NCBI GenBank assembly: GCA_007131745.1
Contig: SLPX01000248.1
Coordinates: 1 to 31,477, forward strand
Length of the DNA: 31,477 nt
Source of the DNA: Myxococcales bacterium
Lineage (GTDB): Bacteria > Myxococcota > Polyangia > HGW-17 > SLPX01
Direction: 5' to 3'
Part shown: positions 1 to 8,406 of the stretch, piece by piece
How the letters are laid out: the number at the start of each line of letters is the position of its first letter
How positions within the stretch are numbered: the stretch's first letter is position 1
Position numbers and translations under genes: made by a program
The notes under the pieces: generated by a model
Databases searched by the model: none
The model's input: the letters and a program-made list of their open reading frames with translations, nothing else
What the model was told of the DNA's origin: nothing

Positions 1-160
1 CTTTCAGTTCTTCAGCGGATCGCGTTCCCAGTTTTTCCAGTTCTCCACGATCCAGCCACAAACCGCCGCAAACGGGGCAATGATCAACTTCCACAGCTGC
101 GATTGTTGTTCTGTCCAAGACATTGGTGCACTTTACGCACACGATATTTTCCGTGACCAT
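1..160 (-). CDS. zinc-ribbon (TFIIB-type) protein, partial
   Basis: This is the N-terminal 53 codons of a gene that leaves the window at base 1. The ATG at 158-160 is preceded by AGGAGA at 164-169 with good spacing. The translation has a CxxC pair near residue 8 (CVKC) and then CPVCGGLWLDRGEL, which is the signature of the zf-TFIIB family of short bacterial zinc-ribbon proteins (CPxCxGxWLDxGEL). Four cysteines can bind one zinc ion. The molecular role of the family is poorly defined, so I give none. It is divergent from the P-type ATPase gene, with a 200-bp spacer. The family assignment is secure; the full length is unknown. Confidence 0.8.
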   Translation of the reverse strand, partial: MVTENIVCVKCTNVLDRTTIAAVEVDHCPVCGGLWLDRGELEKLGTRSAEELK

Positions 161-179
161 CTTGTCTCCTTCATTTAAA

Positions 180-196
180 AGTCAAACCTTTTGACT
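180..196. repeat. 7-bp inverted repeat, possible operator
   Basis: AGTCAAA (180-186) and TTTGACT (190-196) form a perfect dyad with a 3-nt centre. It lies about 20 bp upstream of the start codon of the leftward zinc-ribbon gene, inside the divergent spacer. It could be a regulator site or chance; no regulator gene is adjacent. Confidence 0.25.
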
Positions 197-360
197 GACA
201 AGGTTCTAATGGGACCCGGAGAACCCGGTATCAATTTCAACGATTTTTGTTTTATGATGCCAGGGGACGTGCTCTTGTCAACTACCAAACTACCAATTGG
301 TTTGGAAATCCGTATAAAATGCCTGACCGTCGAGGAAATAAATAATCCAGCGAGGAAAAA

Positions 361-3096
361 ATGAATAAAAGCGAACTTGAAATCATTGCCTGGCACGGGC
401 TGGATGCTGACGAAGTCATCAAACAACTGGAGTCTTCTCAAGAAGGGCTGTCCCGGGAGCAGGCCCGGGAGAGGTTGCAGAAACACGGTCCGAACAGACT
501 TCCTTTCAGTGCAGGTCAGGGGCCTGTTGTGCGTTTTCTCAAGCAGTTTCACAATGTTTTGATTTACATCCTCATCGTGGCAGGAATTGTCACCGGGTTG
601 CTCGGGCATTTCCTGGACACAGTGGTGATTGGGGCGGTGGTGGTGATCAACGCACTTATTGGTTTTTTCCAGGAAGGCAAGGCTGAAAAGGCGCTGGACG
701 CGATTCGGGGGATGCTTTCGCATGAATCGAGGGTGATGAGAGATGGCAGCGAGATCACGATTCCGGCCGACGATGTGGTTTTAGGGGACATTGTCCTGCT
801 CAAAGCGGGTGAAAAGGTCCCCGCGGATCTCAGGTTGTTGCGAACACGAGATCTTAAAATAGAAGAAGCGGTGTTGACGGGCGAATCGGTTGCCTCGGAC
901 AAGGACATCGAGAAGGTGGCGGACAAAACAGTGCTCGGAGATCGTTCTTGCATGGCTTTTTCCGGAACCCTGGTGACTTATGGAACCGCGTTGGGGGTTG
1001 TGACAGCGACCGGAGCGCAAACCGAGTTGGGCCGTATAAACGAGATGCTGGGAAGTGTCGAAAAAGTAACCACCCCTTTGTTGCGCCAGATGACCAAATT
1101 CGGCCATGTTCTTTCCTTTGTGATTCTGGGTCTGGCCGCGATTGCGTTCTTGTACGGCTGGCTGGCGATGAGCCAGGAGATGGGGGAGATGTTTATGGCA
1201 GCTACAGCCCTTGCCATTGCAGCGATCCCCGAGGGTCTGCCCGCTATCATGACGATAACGCTCGCGATCGGCGTGAGACGGATGGCCGTCCGCCACGCTA
1301 TAATCCGGAATCTTCCCGCTGTGGATACCCTGGGTTCGGTCACCGTGATTTGCTCGGACAAGACCGGAACCCTCACCCGCAATGAAATGACCGCTACATC
1401 AGTGATCCTTGCCGGACGTACAGTTGAAGTAAAGGGGGTCGGCTACGAGCCGGTAGGGGAATTCATTTCACCGGGCAAAGATTCGAATCCAAAGGATTTG
1501 GATGAAAAAGACCGGTCGGATCTACAGACTCTTTTGACCGTGGGAATGTTGTGCACCCGGTCTCATCTCCGACGGGTGGAAAACGAATGGCGCCTCGAGG
1601 GTTCGCCCACCGACGGAGCGGTGCTTGCAGTCGGCATGAAAGGCGGGCTGGATCGAGAAAAACTGAAAGAGCGATATCCGGAAATCGACGCCATTCCCTT
1701 TGCATCGGAAAACAAGTTCTCCGCCGTATTGGTCCGAAAACCCGAGGGCGGGTCGCGAATCGCGATGATCGGCGCGCCGGACGCTCTGCTTCCCAGGTGC
1801 AGGATGGAACTCCATGAAGACGGGCCGCAGCCCCTCCAAGAAGATGGATGGAGTGAGAGGCTGACCGAACACGCGGCCCGGGGATTGCGCGTTTTGGGGG
1901 TAGCGTTCAAGGATCTCGACTCTGCTTCTGAAGAGCTGGGCATGGATGAGGTGGCTGGAGACATGGTCTTGGCCGGCATGTTCGGGATCATCGATCCTCC
2001 TCGCGAAGAAGCAATAGAAGCCGTGGCTGAATGCAAGAGCGCGGGAATAAGGGTCATCATGATAACCGGGGATCACAAGCTCACCGCTCAGGCGATTGCG
2101 GGACAAGTAGGAATAAACAACGAGAGGGTCATCACAGGAGCGGAACTCGAAGAGGCGGATGACGAAGAACTCAGGAAATGGGTCCGCGAATGCAGTGTAT
2201 ACGCGCGGGTCAGCCCGGAACACAAGCTGCGCCTGGTGACAGCATTACAGGCCGAGGGAGCGGTCGCTGCCATGACGGGAGACGGCGTGAACGACGCTCC
2301 CGCGATCAGGCGGGCCGATGTAGGGGTCGGTATGGGTGTAACCGGCACCGAAGTCACGAAAGAAGCTGCAGACATGGTCCTCACCGATGACAATTTTGCT
2401 TCCATCACCCATGCGGTCGAAGAGGGACGCACAGTTTACGACAACCTCAGGAAATCCATCTTGTTCATACTCCCATCCAACGGGGGAGAAGCACTTACTT
2501 TGTTGGCGGCGATCTTTCTCGGGCGAAGTCTTCCCATGACCGCGGCTCAGATACTCTGGGTCAACATGGTGACGGCTGTGACTCTGGCAATGGCCCTCGC
2601 ATTCGAGCCGAGCGAAAGCGACATCATGAAAAGGCCTCCCAGGCCTGTAAACTCCTCTTTGCTGGACCGATATTTCATCACGCGCATCATTTACGTATCC
2701 GCGCTTATCGGCCTGGGAACATTCGGAATGTTCACCCTCACCCGAAGCTGGGGTTATTCCCTTGAGCGCGCCCAGACCATGGCAGTAAACACCCTGGTAA
2801 TGTTCGAGGTGTTTTACCTGTTTAACACCCGGTTCATCGTCCGGCCGGTGCTTTCATGGAAGGGTTTCTTTGGAAGTCCCCTCATCCTGGGAGCTGCCGG
2901 GGTGGTCATCGCTGCTCAGTTTCTCTATACCTATCTGCCCCCGATGCAATGGCTTTTCGGGTCAGCGGCGCTCTCGGCTCAGGACTGGCTGTGGTGCGTA
3001 TGGCCGGGTTTCGTCCTGTTGTTTCTGGTTGAGCTGGAAAAAAAGGTCATCGGCCTTCCGACCGTGCCCAAGCCGGCGCACGCAAACAATATTTGA
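361..3096 (+). CDS. P2-type cation-transporting ATPase
   Basis: This is a complete 911-residue P-type ATPase of the SERCA/PMR1-like class, which pumps cations across the inner membrane using ATP. In order it shows the N-terminal cation-ATPase domain (about 5-75), the first membrane pair, the actuator loop TGES (173-176), the M4 motif PEGLP (290-294), the phosphorylation site CSDKTGTLT with Asp333, the hinge [10 protein letters not shown] (638-647), and a six-helix C-terminal membrane block. The M6 segment reads [16 protein letters not shown] from Asn735. The position matching SERCA Asp800 appears to be Ala739, so a standard Ca2+ site is doubtful. The related M. tuberculosis CtpF group has a similar M6 as I recall it. 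The ion is unassigned. The ATG has GAGGA six bases upstream. Confidence 0.93.
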   Translation: MNKSELEIIAWHGLDADEVIKQLESSQEGLSREQARERLQKHGPNRLPFSAGQGPVVRFLKQFHNVLIYILIVAGIVTGLLGHFLDTVVIGAVVVINALIGFFQEGKAEKALDAIRGMLSHESRVMRDGSEITIPADDVVLGDIVLLKAGEKVPADLRLLRTRDLKIEEAVLTGESVASDKDIEKVADKTVLGDRSCMAFSGTLVTYGTALGVVTATGAQTELGRINEMLGSVEKVTTPLLRQMTKFGHVLSFVILGLAAIAFLYGWLAMSQEMGEMFMAATALAIAAIPEGLPAIMTITLAIGVRRMAVRHAIIRNLPAVDTLGSVTVICSDKTGTLTRNEMTATSVILAGRTVEVKGVGYEPVGEFISPGKDSNPKDLDEKDRSDLQTLLTVGMLCTRSHLRRVENEWRLEGSPTDGAVLAVGMKGGLDREKLKERYPEIDAIPFASENKFSAVLVRKPEGGSRIAMIGAPDALLPRCRMELHEDGPQPLQEDGWSERLTEHAARGLRVLGVAFKDLDSASEELGMDEVAGDMVLAGMFGIIDPPREEAIEAVAECKSAGIRVIMITGDHKLTAQAIAGQVGINNERVITGAELEEADDEELRKWVRECSVYARVSPEHKLRLVTALQAEGAVAAMTGDGVNDAPAIRRADVGVGMGVTGTEVTKEAADMVLTDDNFASITHAVEEGRTVYDNLRKSILFILPSNGGEALTLLAAIFLGRSLPMTAAQILWVNMVTAVTLAMALAFEPSESDIMKRPPRPVNSSLLDRYFITRIIYVSALIGLGTFGMFTLTRSWGYSLERAQTMAVNTLVMFEVFYLFNTRFIVRPVLSWKGFFGSPLILGAAGVVIAAQFLYTYLPPMQWLFGSAALSAQDWLWCVWPGFVLLFLVELEKKVIGLPTVPKPAHANNI

Positions 3097-3202
3097 ACAT
3101 GCTGTAGCGAGGCCTTTCGTTTTCGCAACCTCCGATTGAGAGTTCTTCCGACTTTTGCATGGATGCTCTTGCCTTGTAGTATTCCACGCGTATTATCGGA
3201 GC

Positions 3203-4111
3203 ATGTCGCTCCATTACGCAGGAGAGTTGGCGGCCCTGGCAACTGCATGTTGCTGGACCGTTACTTCCATGTCCTTTGAAGCAGCGGGCAAGCGCATCGG
3301 CTCCTTGTCGCTCAACGGTATCCGTCTTACCCTTGCTCTGGGATTTCTGACCCTTTGGTGCTGGATCCGGCGTGGGCAAGCTCTGCCTCTGGATGCTTCG
3401 GGCCATGCCTGGGTTTGGTTGTCGATATCCGGGGTTATCGGCTTTGCCGTAGGTGACCTGTGCCTTTTTCGCGCGTTCATTCTTATAGGTGCCCGGCTGT
3501 CCATGTTGATGATGTCCCTGGTGCCGCCCATTACTGCCTTGGTTGCGTGGGCTTTGATGAATGAAAAGCTCTCCGGACCGGAGTGGGTGGGCATGGGTTT
3601 GACGATAGCGGGGGTATCATGGGTGGTTATGGAGCGACGCAAAGACGAGAGAGGACGTCCGATCAGAGCGCCGATCAAAGGCGTCCTTCTGGGCTTAGGC
3701 GGAGCAGGGGGTCAGGCCCTTGGGCTGGTGCTGTCCAAGTACGGCATGCGTGACTACGATGCGTTCGCCAGCACTTGGATCCGGATCCTGGCCGGTCTCG
3801 TCGGTTTTGCCGTCATCTATACGGCAGTGGGGTGGTGGCCCCGAGTCAAAGCGGCTTTTCGGAATAAATCGGGCATGGCCTACGCCGGGCTGGGGGCCTT
3901 CTTCGGGCCTTTCCTCGGAGTTTCCCTTTCCCTTGTGGCTATCCAGCGAACACACGCCGGGGTGGCGGCCACTCTGATGGCATTGGTGCCGGTGTTAATC
4001 CTTGCGCCGGCACATTTTATAACGAAAGAAGATATTTCTCTGCGAGCTGTGGCGGGAGCGGTTTTGGCAGTATCAGGATGCGCTCTGCTTTTTTTGAGCG
4101 CCACCCCATGA
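3203..4111 (+). CDS. EamA/DMT-family membrane transporter
   Basis: The product is about 302 residues long with ten hydrophobic segments arranged as two tandem EamA repeats (roughly 5-140 and 155-300), the usual architecture of drug/metabolite transporters that export amino acids or other small metabolites. The second repeat begins after a basic linker around residue 150. I chose ATG 3203 because the first membrane helix starts a few residues later. An in-frame ATG at 3155 would add 16 residues, and neither start has a well-spaced Shine-Dalgarno sequence. The gene starts 106 bp after the ATPase on the same strand with no clear terminator between them, so readthrough is possible. The substrate cannot be told from sequence. 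Confidence 0.85.
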   Translation: MSLHYAGELAALATACCWTVTSMSFEAAGKRIGSLSLNGIRLTLALGFLTLWCWIRRGQALPLDASGHAWVWLSISGVIGFAVGDLCLFRAFILIGARLSMLMMSLVPPITALVAWALMNEKLSGPEWVGMGLTIAGVSWVVMERRKDERGRPIRAPIKGVLLGLGGAGGQALGLVLSKYGMRDYDAFASTWIRILAGLVGFAVIYTAVGWWPRVKAAFRNKSGMAYAGLGAFFGPFLGVSLSLVAIQRTHAGVAATLMALVPVLILAPAHFITKEDISLRAVAGAVLAVSGCALLFLSATP

Positions 4112-4198
4112 GGGTGATGTGCGGTTATGTGCTCAGGCTGAGTGAATCGCCATACAACGGTTGGGATTAATTATCTTCGATTTGTCTTTGCGCCGTCT

Positions 4199-5101
4199 TT
4201 AAGGTTCCAACAAAATATCTCTTAAAATGACAAGAATGGCGGAAGGGGCGAGCAGTTTGCAATAAAGATTGCCACCCACCAAAGGGATCCAGTCTTCCGA
4301 CACCAAAGAAGTGGATGTAATAAAATAGTCTTTATCGTTTTCTATTTCGATCGTTAATTGAGAATCGACCCATTGGTCCCCTCTGGCATAAACCACATCA
4401 TCTTCAAAGCTGATATTGATTTCCGAATCGAGGAATTTTTGAAGGCAATCATTACTAACATTTTCAAGCACCCATTCCAGAGCATACTGATTAACTTCTG
4501 CACAGCTTTTTGCTTCTCCGATCACTATCGCTTCTCCGAAAGCATCCGCTAAAGGATTCTGCTTCTTCATTTTACACCAGATTTGACAGTCAAGCGGAAA
4601 CAGGCAGGACGGTGAAGTCGTGTCGTAACTGTGAATTGTCAGTTCTTTTTTGCTTTTGTCTATACCGGGTTTTGCATTGACGAACTCCCCCTGATCATCA
4701 TGAATTATGTTTTCAACTGTCACACCATCTCCCTCTACGATTCCCATATCAACGGAAGCTGCAATCCCCTGTGCAATTTCACACCATGCAGAGTGAACTT
4801 CCATGATATCTTCAATAACAATTTCCGAACATGAATTGGCAACGTCGGCATCTTTGTTATCATCATCATTTCCATCGGTTTGGTTTTCATTCTGACCTGA
4901 TGAATCATTCCCTATCGTACCGTCTTCATACAGATGAGCCGCATCAATGTGATCATTATTATCATTAAAGGATGATTTATCGCTTTCTCCGCAAAATGCG
5001 AAGAGCAAGAAAACCAAAGTGTAAATCGAAACCGGAAATTTCGCAAAACAGGATCTTCTGTTTTTGTGTGAGAAAACTATCTTATGACTTTGTAAATCCA
5101 T
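4199..5101 (-). CDS. putative lipoprotein, unknown function
   Basis: This 300-residue protein has a basic N-terminus, a hydrophobic stretch (about 26-36) and a Cys in the context LLFAFCGES. That is a loose lipobox, since Phe sits where Gly/Ala/Ser is usual. An Asp/Asn-rich, probably disordered linker follows (about 40-90), then a folded region with about eight further cysteines that could form disulfides in the periplasm. The start overlaps the last 25 bp of the upstream FG-GAP lipoprotein gene, so the two are probably translationally coupled. There is no strong Shine-Dalgarno sequence. Base composition is visibly more AT-rich than in the flanking transporter genes. I recognise no known domain. 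Lipidation is inferred. Confidence 0.65.
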   Translation of the reverse strand: MDLQSHKIVFSHKNRRSCFAKFPVSIYTLVFLLFAFCGESDKSSFNDNNDHIDAAHLYEDGTIGNDSSGQNENQTDGNDDDNKDADVANSCSEIVIEDIMEVHSAWCEIAQGIAASVDMGIVEGDGVTVENIIHDDQGEFVNAKPGIDKSKKELTIHSYDTTSPSCLFPLDCQIWCKMKKQNPLADAFGEAIVIGEAKSCAEVNQYALEWVLENVSNDCLQKFLDSEINISFEDDVVYARGDQWVDSQLTIEIENDKDYFITSTSLVSEDWIPLVGGNLYCKLLAPSAILVILRDILLEP

Positions 5102-6633
5102 ATTTTGTTGTCTTCATAGCTGGTAACGATAATTTCATTGTACCCGTCGTTATCAAGGTCAACGATTTTCATTCCTCCCGCCTGCCCGAATTCCGACCGC
5201 ATCAAAGGTTCGTCCTTAATGCCGTCAAGGACATGCTGAATGAATTCACCTGGTTTAGCCTGCTGATACCAGAAAACTCTTGAGTCGCCGTCTCCGCTTA
5301 CAACAAGGTCTGTAAGTCCGTTTCCGGAAATATCTCCGTACCCCAAAAGTCCGGGCGCTGCCTGGGGACCTGTCATTGGTGACTTTCTTGATTTGATTCC
5401 ATGCGATATTGTTGTTTTCGGCCAGAGTTCTCTAGGGTTTTCCGGTATATCGAAAATGAAAACACCTTCTTCGGGTCCATCCGGAAAATCATTTGTGTTT
5501 ACATGGTTGACTCCCACGCCTCTTAAAACACCGTCTCCATAGAAATCATGGATCATTTCAATCATGAAACCTTCACCGGAATCAGCATTGATGATGTGAG
5601 TTTCCCAGTGGTCGATTGAAATCTGCTCAAACCACAGAAAGCTGCCGTATTGTGATGTGTCCATAGTGAAGTATTGTGCCGTCACAATATCAAGCTTGCC
5701 GTTACCGGTAAGATCAAGAACTCTCGGAAAGGGTCCTCCCGCGTGATCGGATATTATTCTCGGCTCAGGGTCGAATCTTTGGGGAGAATCGACTCCTTTA
5801 AACCACATGAGAACTTCTTTCTTTTCAGAAATAGTTCCCATCAGGTTTTTCTTCATATAGCTTCCGTTTGTCACTATGTCTTTGATGCCGTCTCCGTCCA
5901 GGTCAACAAGCACAACATCAAAAAAGAAAAGATCGCTTCCATCGGGAACTATGTCGTGTCTTGTCCATCCGTTATCTGTTTGTTCGAGCCAGAAGAGGGC
6001 TCCGCATGGGCCTCCTCCCAATGGATTTGATTCGCAGGCAAGAAAACCAACAGGAACTATCATGTCCATTTTTCCATTGTCGTTAAGATCTTCAACAAGC
6101 ACAGGATGAGGAAATCTTACATCTCCGCTTGTATCAAGCGTCTCTCTGTCCCAGTCATTGAGGTTGCCGGTGCCCCAGTAAATATCGATTCTTCCTTTCA
6201 TTGAAATATTAGTGGGAGGCCCATATTGACAAACTATGACGTCCTTGAATCCATTCTGATTAAGATCAACTACTGTGACAAAAGCCGGATTCATCGGATC
6301 GTCATCCATCAAAATTTTTTCAAATTCTATGGGCCCTGTTTCATAATCAGGCTTTTCGTCCTCCTCGGTAAGACACCCGGAAAAATCCCACTTGCACTCT
6401 TCGGTGCAAACCGCAAGACCACTGACATAAGAAGAATCGAGGTCTGCACAGTCTTCAAATCCCCCGTCACACTCTTCCCCGGGATCGACAACTCCGTTTC
6501 CGCAAAGATTATCTGTCTTGTTGTCATTGTTTCCCGGTTCAGCATCGTTATCTCCACCGGTTTCCGAAGAACCTTTACAACCGGAGAAAATAAACAATGC
6601 AAATAACAACAAAACAATTTTGTTTATTCTCAT
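5077..6633 (-). CDS. FG-GAP/VCBS-repeat lipoprotein with myxococcal Cys-rich repeat
   Basis: The product is 518 residues. ATG 6633 is preferred over an upstream in-frame codon at 6702 because it is preceded by GAGAGGGG and begins a classic lipoprotein signal (lipobox FSGC, Cys19). After an Asn/Asp-rich linker comes CGNGVVDPGEECDGG from residue 44, matching the myxococcal disulfide-repeat motif. From about residue 105 to the end there are repeated D-x-N-x-N/D-G-x-x-D units (for example DLNQNGFKDVIV, DLDGDGIKDIV, DLDNDGYNEIIV), the calcium-binding FG-GAP/VCBS pattern that folds into a beta-propeller. It is probably an exposed or periplasmic lipoprotein of structural or binding role; the partner is unknown. 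A good promoter lies just upstream (6681-6709). Confidence 0.85.
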   Translation of the reverse strand: MRINKIVLLLFALFIFSGCKGSSETGGDNDAEPGNNDNKTDNLCGNGVVDPGEECDGGFEDCADLDSSYVSGLAVCTEECKWDFSGCLTEEDEKPDYETGPIEFEKILMDDDPMNPAFVTVVDLNQNGFKDVIVCQYGPPTNISMKGRIDIYWGTGNLNDWDRETLDTSGDVRFPHPVLVEDLNDNGKMDMIVPVGFLACESNPLGGGPCGALFWLEQTDNGWTRHDIVPDGSDLFFFDVVLVDLDGDGIKDIVTNGSYMKKNLMGTISEKKEVLMWFKGVDSPQRFDPEPRIISDHAGGPFPRVLDLTGNGKLDIVTAQYFTMDTSQYGSFLWFEQISIDHWETHIINADSGEGFMIEMIHDFYGDGVLRGVGVNHVNTNDFPDGPEEGVFIFDIPENPRELWPKTTISHGIKSRKSPMTGPQAAPGLLGYGDISGNGLTDLVVSGDGDSRVFWYQQAKPGEFIQHVLDGIKDEPLMRSEFGQAGGMKIVDLDNDGYNEIIVTSYEDNKIWIYKVIR

Positions 6634-6680
6634 GGAACCCCTCTCGCTTGAAAACCTATCGAGCACAATAAATTTAATTT

Positions 6681-6709
6681 CATATACGAAAGATTGATTC
6701 AACTGTCAA
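6681..6709 (-). promoter_or_regulatory. sigma70-like promoter for the FG-GAP lipoprotein gene
   Basis: On the minus strand, TTGACA (6704-6709) is separated by exactly 17 bp from TATATG (6681-6686). Transcription would start near 6674, giving a leader of about 40 nt before ATG 6633. The -35 is perfect; the -10 matches four of six positions. Confidence 0.5.
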
Positions 6710-6857
6710 TGAATATGGACAGGTTGAGTTCGACTCATCACCCATTTTGATTGTGGTCCTCATCCGACTCTCCTTCATACGTGTCCGTGATCGTAAAAAC
6801 CCAGGTGTTTGTTGGGAGAACAATCGTAATGATTCCGTTCATGGGCGAATTGAACGG

Positions 6858-8246
6858 TCACAGAGAAAACGCTCGGGAGATTGTGAAAGCAGCTGTGTGA
6901 CTGGAGGTTTTTCTTGTTGTAGCAGGGATCATGGGCGGTTCGATTCCGAACGGGTATGGTGGAGGAGGTTGCATCGGTGTGAAAGTTTCTCGTGAAAAGC
7001 CGTATCCATAGCCGAGATCGATCCTGGTACGTTCAAAGTGAATAGCTATTCCGGCTGTTGCAAGGTTGGACAAGTTTTTCCGGGGTGAGACGGGGTTGAG
7101 GGAAAATTCCTCCGGGTTTTGCAACATGGATGATCGTAACGCGGAAAAACCTGTTCTCAGGAAAAACATTCGTTTGATGAGTGCAATCTCGGTGGCAGCC
7201 GACAACCGGGTGGATGATTGGGGGAAGGGGAAGGGGAACGGCATGCTTTCCCACGGGTTGAGTCCATCGGTTAGGCCGCGGCGGAAGTTGAATTCATCCG
7301 CGTGGATTTCCACCGGCTTTTTTCGGCGGAGCACGTGGGTTATTTCTACGGCGAAATGGAAACGGCCGGCAGAAACAGCCGCGGACCCGATGATTTCCAG
7401 TTCCCAGGGAAGGGTTGCTGTAGCCTTGTTGTCTCCGGAAAAACCGGCGAGAGGATCTCCCGCCGGCGGTTGGGCGTCTATGCGACCGGAGAGTCGGGCT
7501 CCCCTTCGTATCGAAGCAGCCAAACCGATGTCCAATGTGGAGAACGGGTTGACCAGCGCGCCGAGTGAGCAGCGCGGAACCCACCTGTCTTTCATGTACA
7601 CAGACACCGGCATGTCCCAGGTTGTGTCTTCAAAGGGTCGTGGATCCTCTTCTTGAGGAAACGCCGAAAGGTGTCTTTTGTGTCTGAGCGTTACACGATC
7701 GAGGCTGCCACCCGCGCCGATTGAAATCCTGCCGTCCAGGAAAACCCGGGAAACGGCCATTGAAGCGGATTGCTTTGTGTAGCGGGTTTTGATGGAGGCG
7801 AAACGCAGGGGCGAAGTTGTGATGGCTGAACCTCTTGTTGTTGGAAACGCTATCAGGTCATCCGTAGTCGCAAACCATCCCATTGAAATGATAAAACGCG
7901 TTCCCGGTACGAATCCCCTGATTGCTGCAAAACCCGTCAAACCGGGAGGCGAACCATCTTCGGGCCGCGCTTGCATCGAAGGTTCTTCGGGGTCCAAAGG
8001 TTTCCACATCCGTTCCGTTGAATTTATTATGAGTCCTGCACCGGCTTGCAATTCATACGGGTCGATGCGCGTGTCGAGAGATATTCCAGGATTCGAAGTC
8101 CACGCTGTGTAACTGTCTCTTCGAGTCCCCGACGCTCCGGCAAGTCCCAGCGACTGTGCGTCCGAAGGGACGGCTACTGAACGCGTTGGTTGAAACAAAA
8201 CGGCCGGGACTGCGAGATATGCAAGCAACCATGCTCTGAAATTCAT
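6858..8246 (-). CDS. FadL/OmpP1-like outer-membrane beta-barrel protein
   Basis: This 462-residue protein has a signal peptide (about 1-25, ending near RSVA). It is followed by AQSLGLAGASGT and SYTAWTSNPG, which resemble the conserved N-terminus of the OmpP1/FadL/TodX family. The rest alternates polar and hydrophobic residues as expected of membrane beta-strands, with a mid-protein segment NPFSTLDIGLAAS that fits the family. FadL-type barrels let hydrophobic compounds such as long-chain fatty acids diffuse through the outer membrane. The substrate here is unknown. No strong Shine-Dalgarno sequence precedes the ATG. The gene is divergent from the Kal-Kce enzyme gene and upstream of the FG-GAP lipoprotein gene, which has its own promoter. 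Another outer-membrane barrel family is possible. Confidence 0.6.
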   Translation of the reverse strand: MNFRAWLLAYLAVPAVLFQPTRSVAVPSDAQSLGLAGASGTRRDSYTAWTSNPGISLDTRIDPYELQAGAGLIINSTERMWKPLDPEEPSMQARPEDGSPPGLTGFAAIRGFVPGTRFIISMGWFATTDDLIAFPTTRGSAITTSPLRFASIKTRYTKQSASMAVSRVFLDGRISIGAGGSLDRVTLRHKRHLSAFPQEEDPRPFEDTTWDMPVSVYMKDRWVPRCSLGALVNPFSTLDIGLAASIRRGARLSGRIDAQPPAGDPLAGFSGDNKATATLPWELEIIGSAAVSAGRFHFAVEITHVLRRKKPVEIHADEFNFRRGLTDGLNPWESMPFPFPFPQSSTRLSAATEIALIKRMFFLRTGFSALRSSMLQNPEEFSLNPVSPRKNLSNLATAGIAIHFERTRIDLGYGYGFSRETFTPMQPPPPYPFGIEPPMIPATTRKTSSHTAAFTISRAFSL

Positions 8247-8262
8247 GAAGTCAATCTAACCC

Positions 8263-8281
8263 TGAAATAAGGTTTATTTCA
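8263..8281. repeat. perfect 8-bp inverted repeat between divergent genes, candidate operator
   Basis: TGAAATAA (8263-8270) and TTATTTCA (8274-8281) form a perfect dyad around GGT. It sits 17 bp upstream of the FadL-like start and about 45 bp upstream of the candidate rightward promoter for the Kal-Kce gene. This placement suits a dimeric repressor or activator controlling both genes. No regulator is encoded nearby. Confidence 0.4.
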
Positions 8282-8325
8282 ACATAGGATGCAAGGTGGG
8301 TTAAAAGCATTTGTGTATTTCACTG

Positions 8326-8353
8326 TTGATTTGCCGCTGAATTAGGTTATGTA
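8326..8353 (+). promoter_or_regulatory. possible promoter for the Kal-Kce gene
   Basis: TTGATT (8326-8331) is followed by 16 bp and TATGTA (8348-8353), giving a leader of about 47 nt. The match is modest. Confidence 0.3.
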
Positions 8354-8406
8354 TCGGGTTTCGGGTTTGGTTGAGGAACTGCTGTTTTTTTTCCGGGAGA
8401 TTTTTC

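Noticed and set aside
293..300. CCAATTGG palindrome upstream of the P-type ATPase, with TATAAA at 313-318
   Set aside because: No -35 element lies at the right distance, and an 8-bp palindrome alone is weak evidence for an operator.
1480..1496. GATTCGAATCC, like a tRNA T-arm
   Set aside because: It lies inside the ATPase coding region and no acceptor stem or anticodon arm is found around it.
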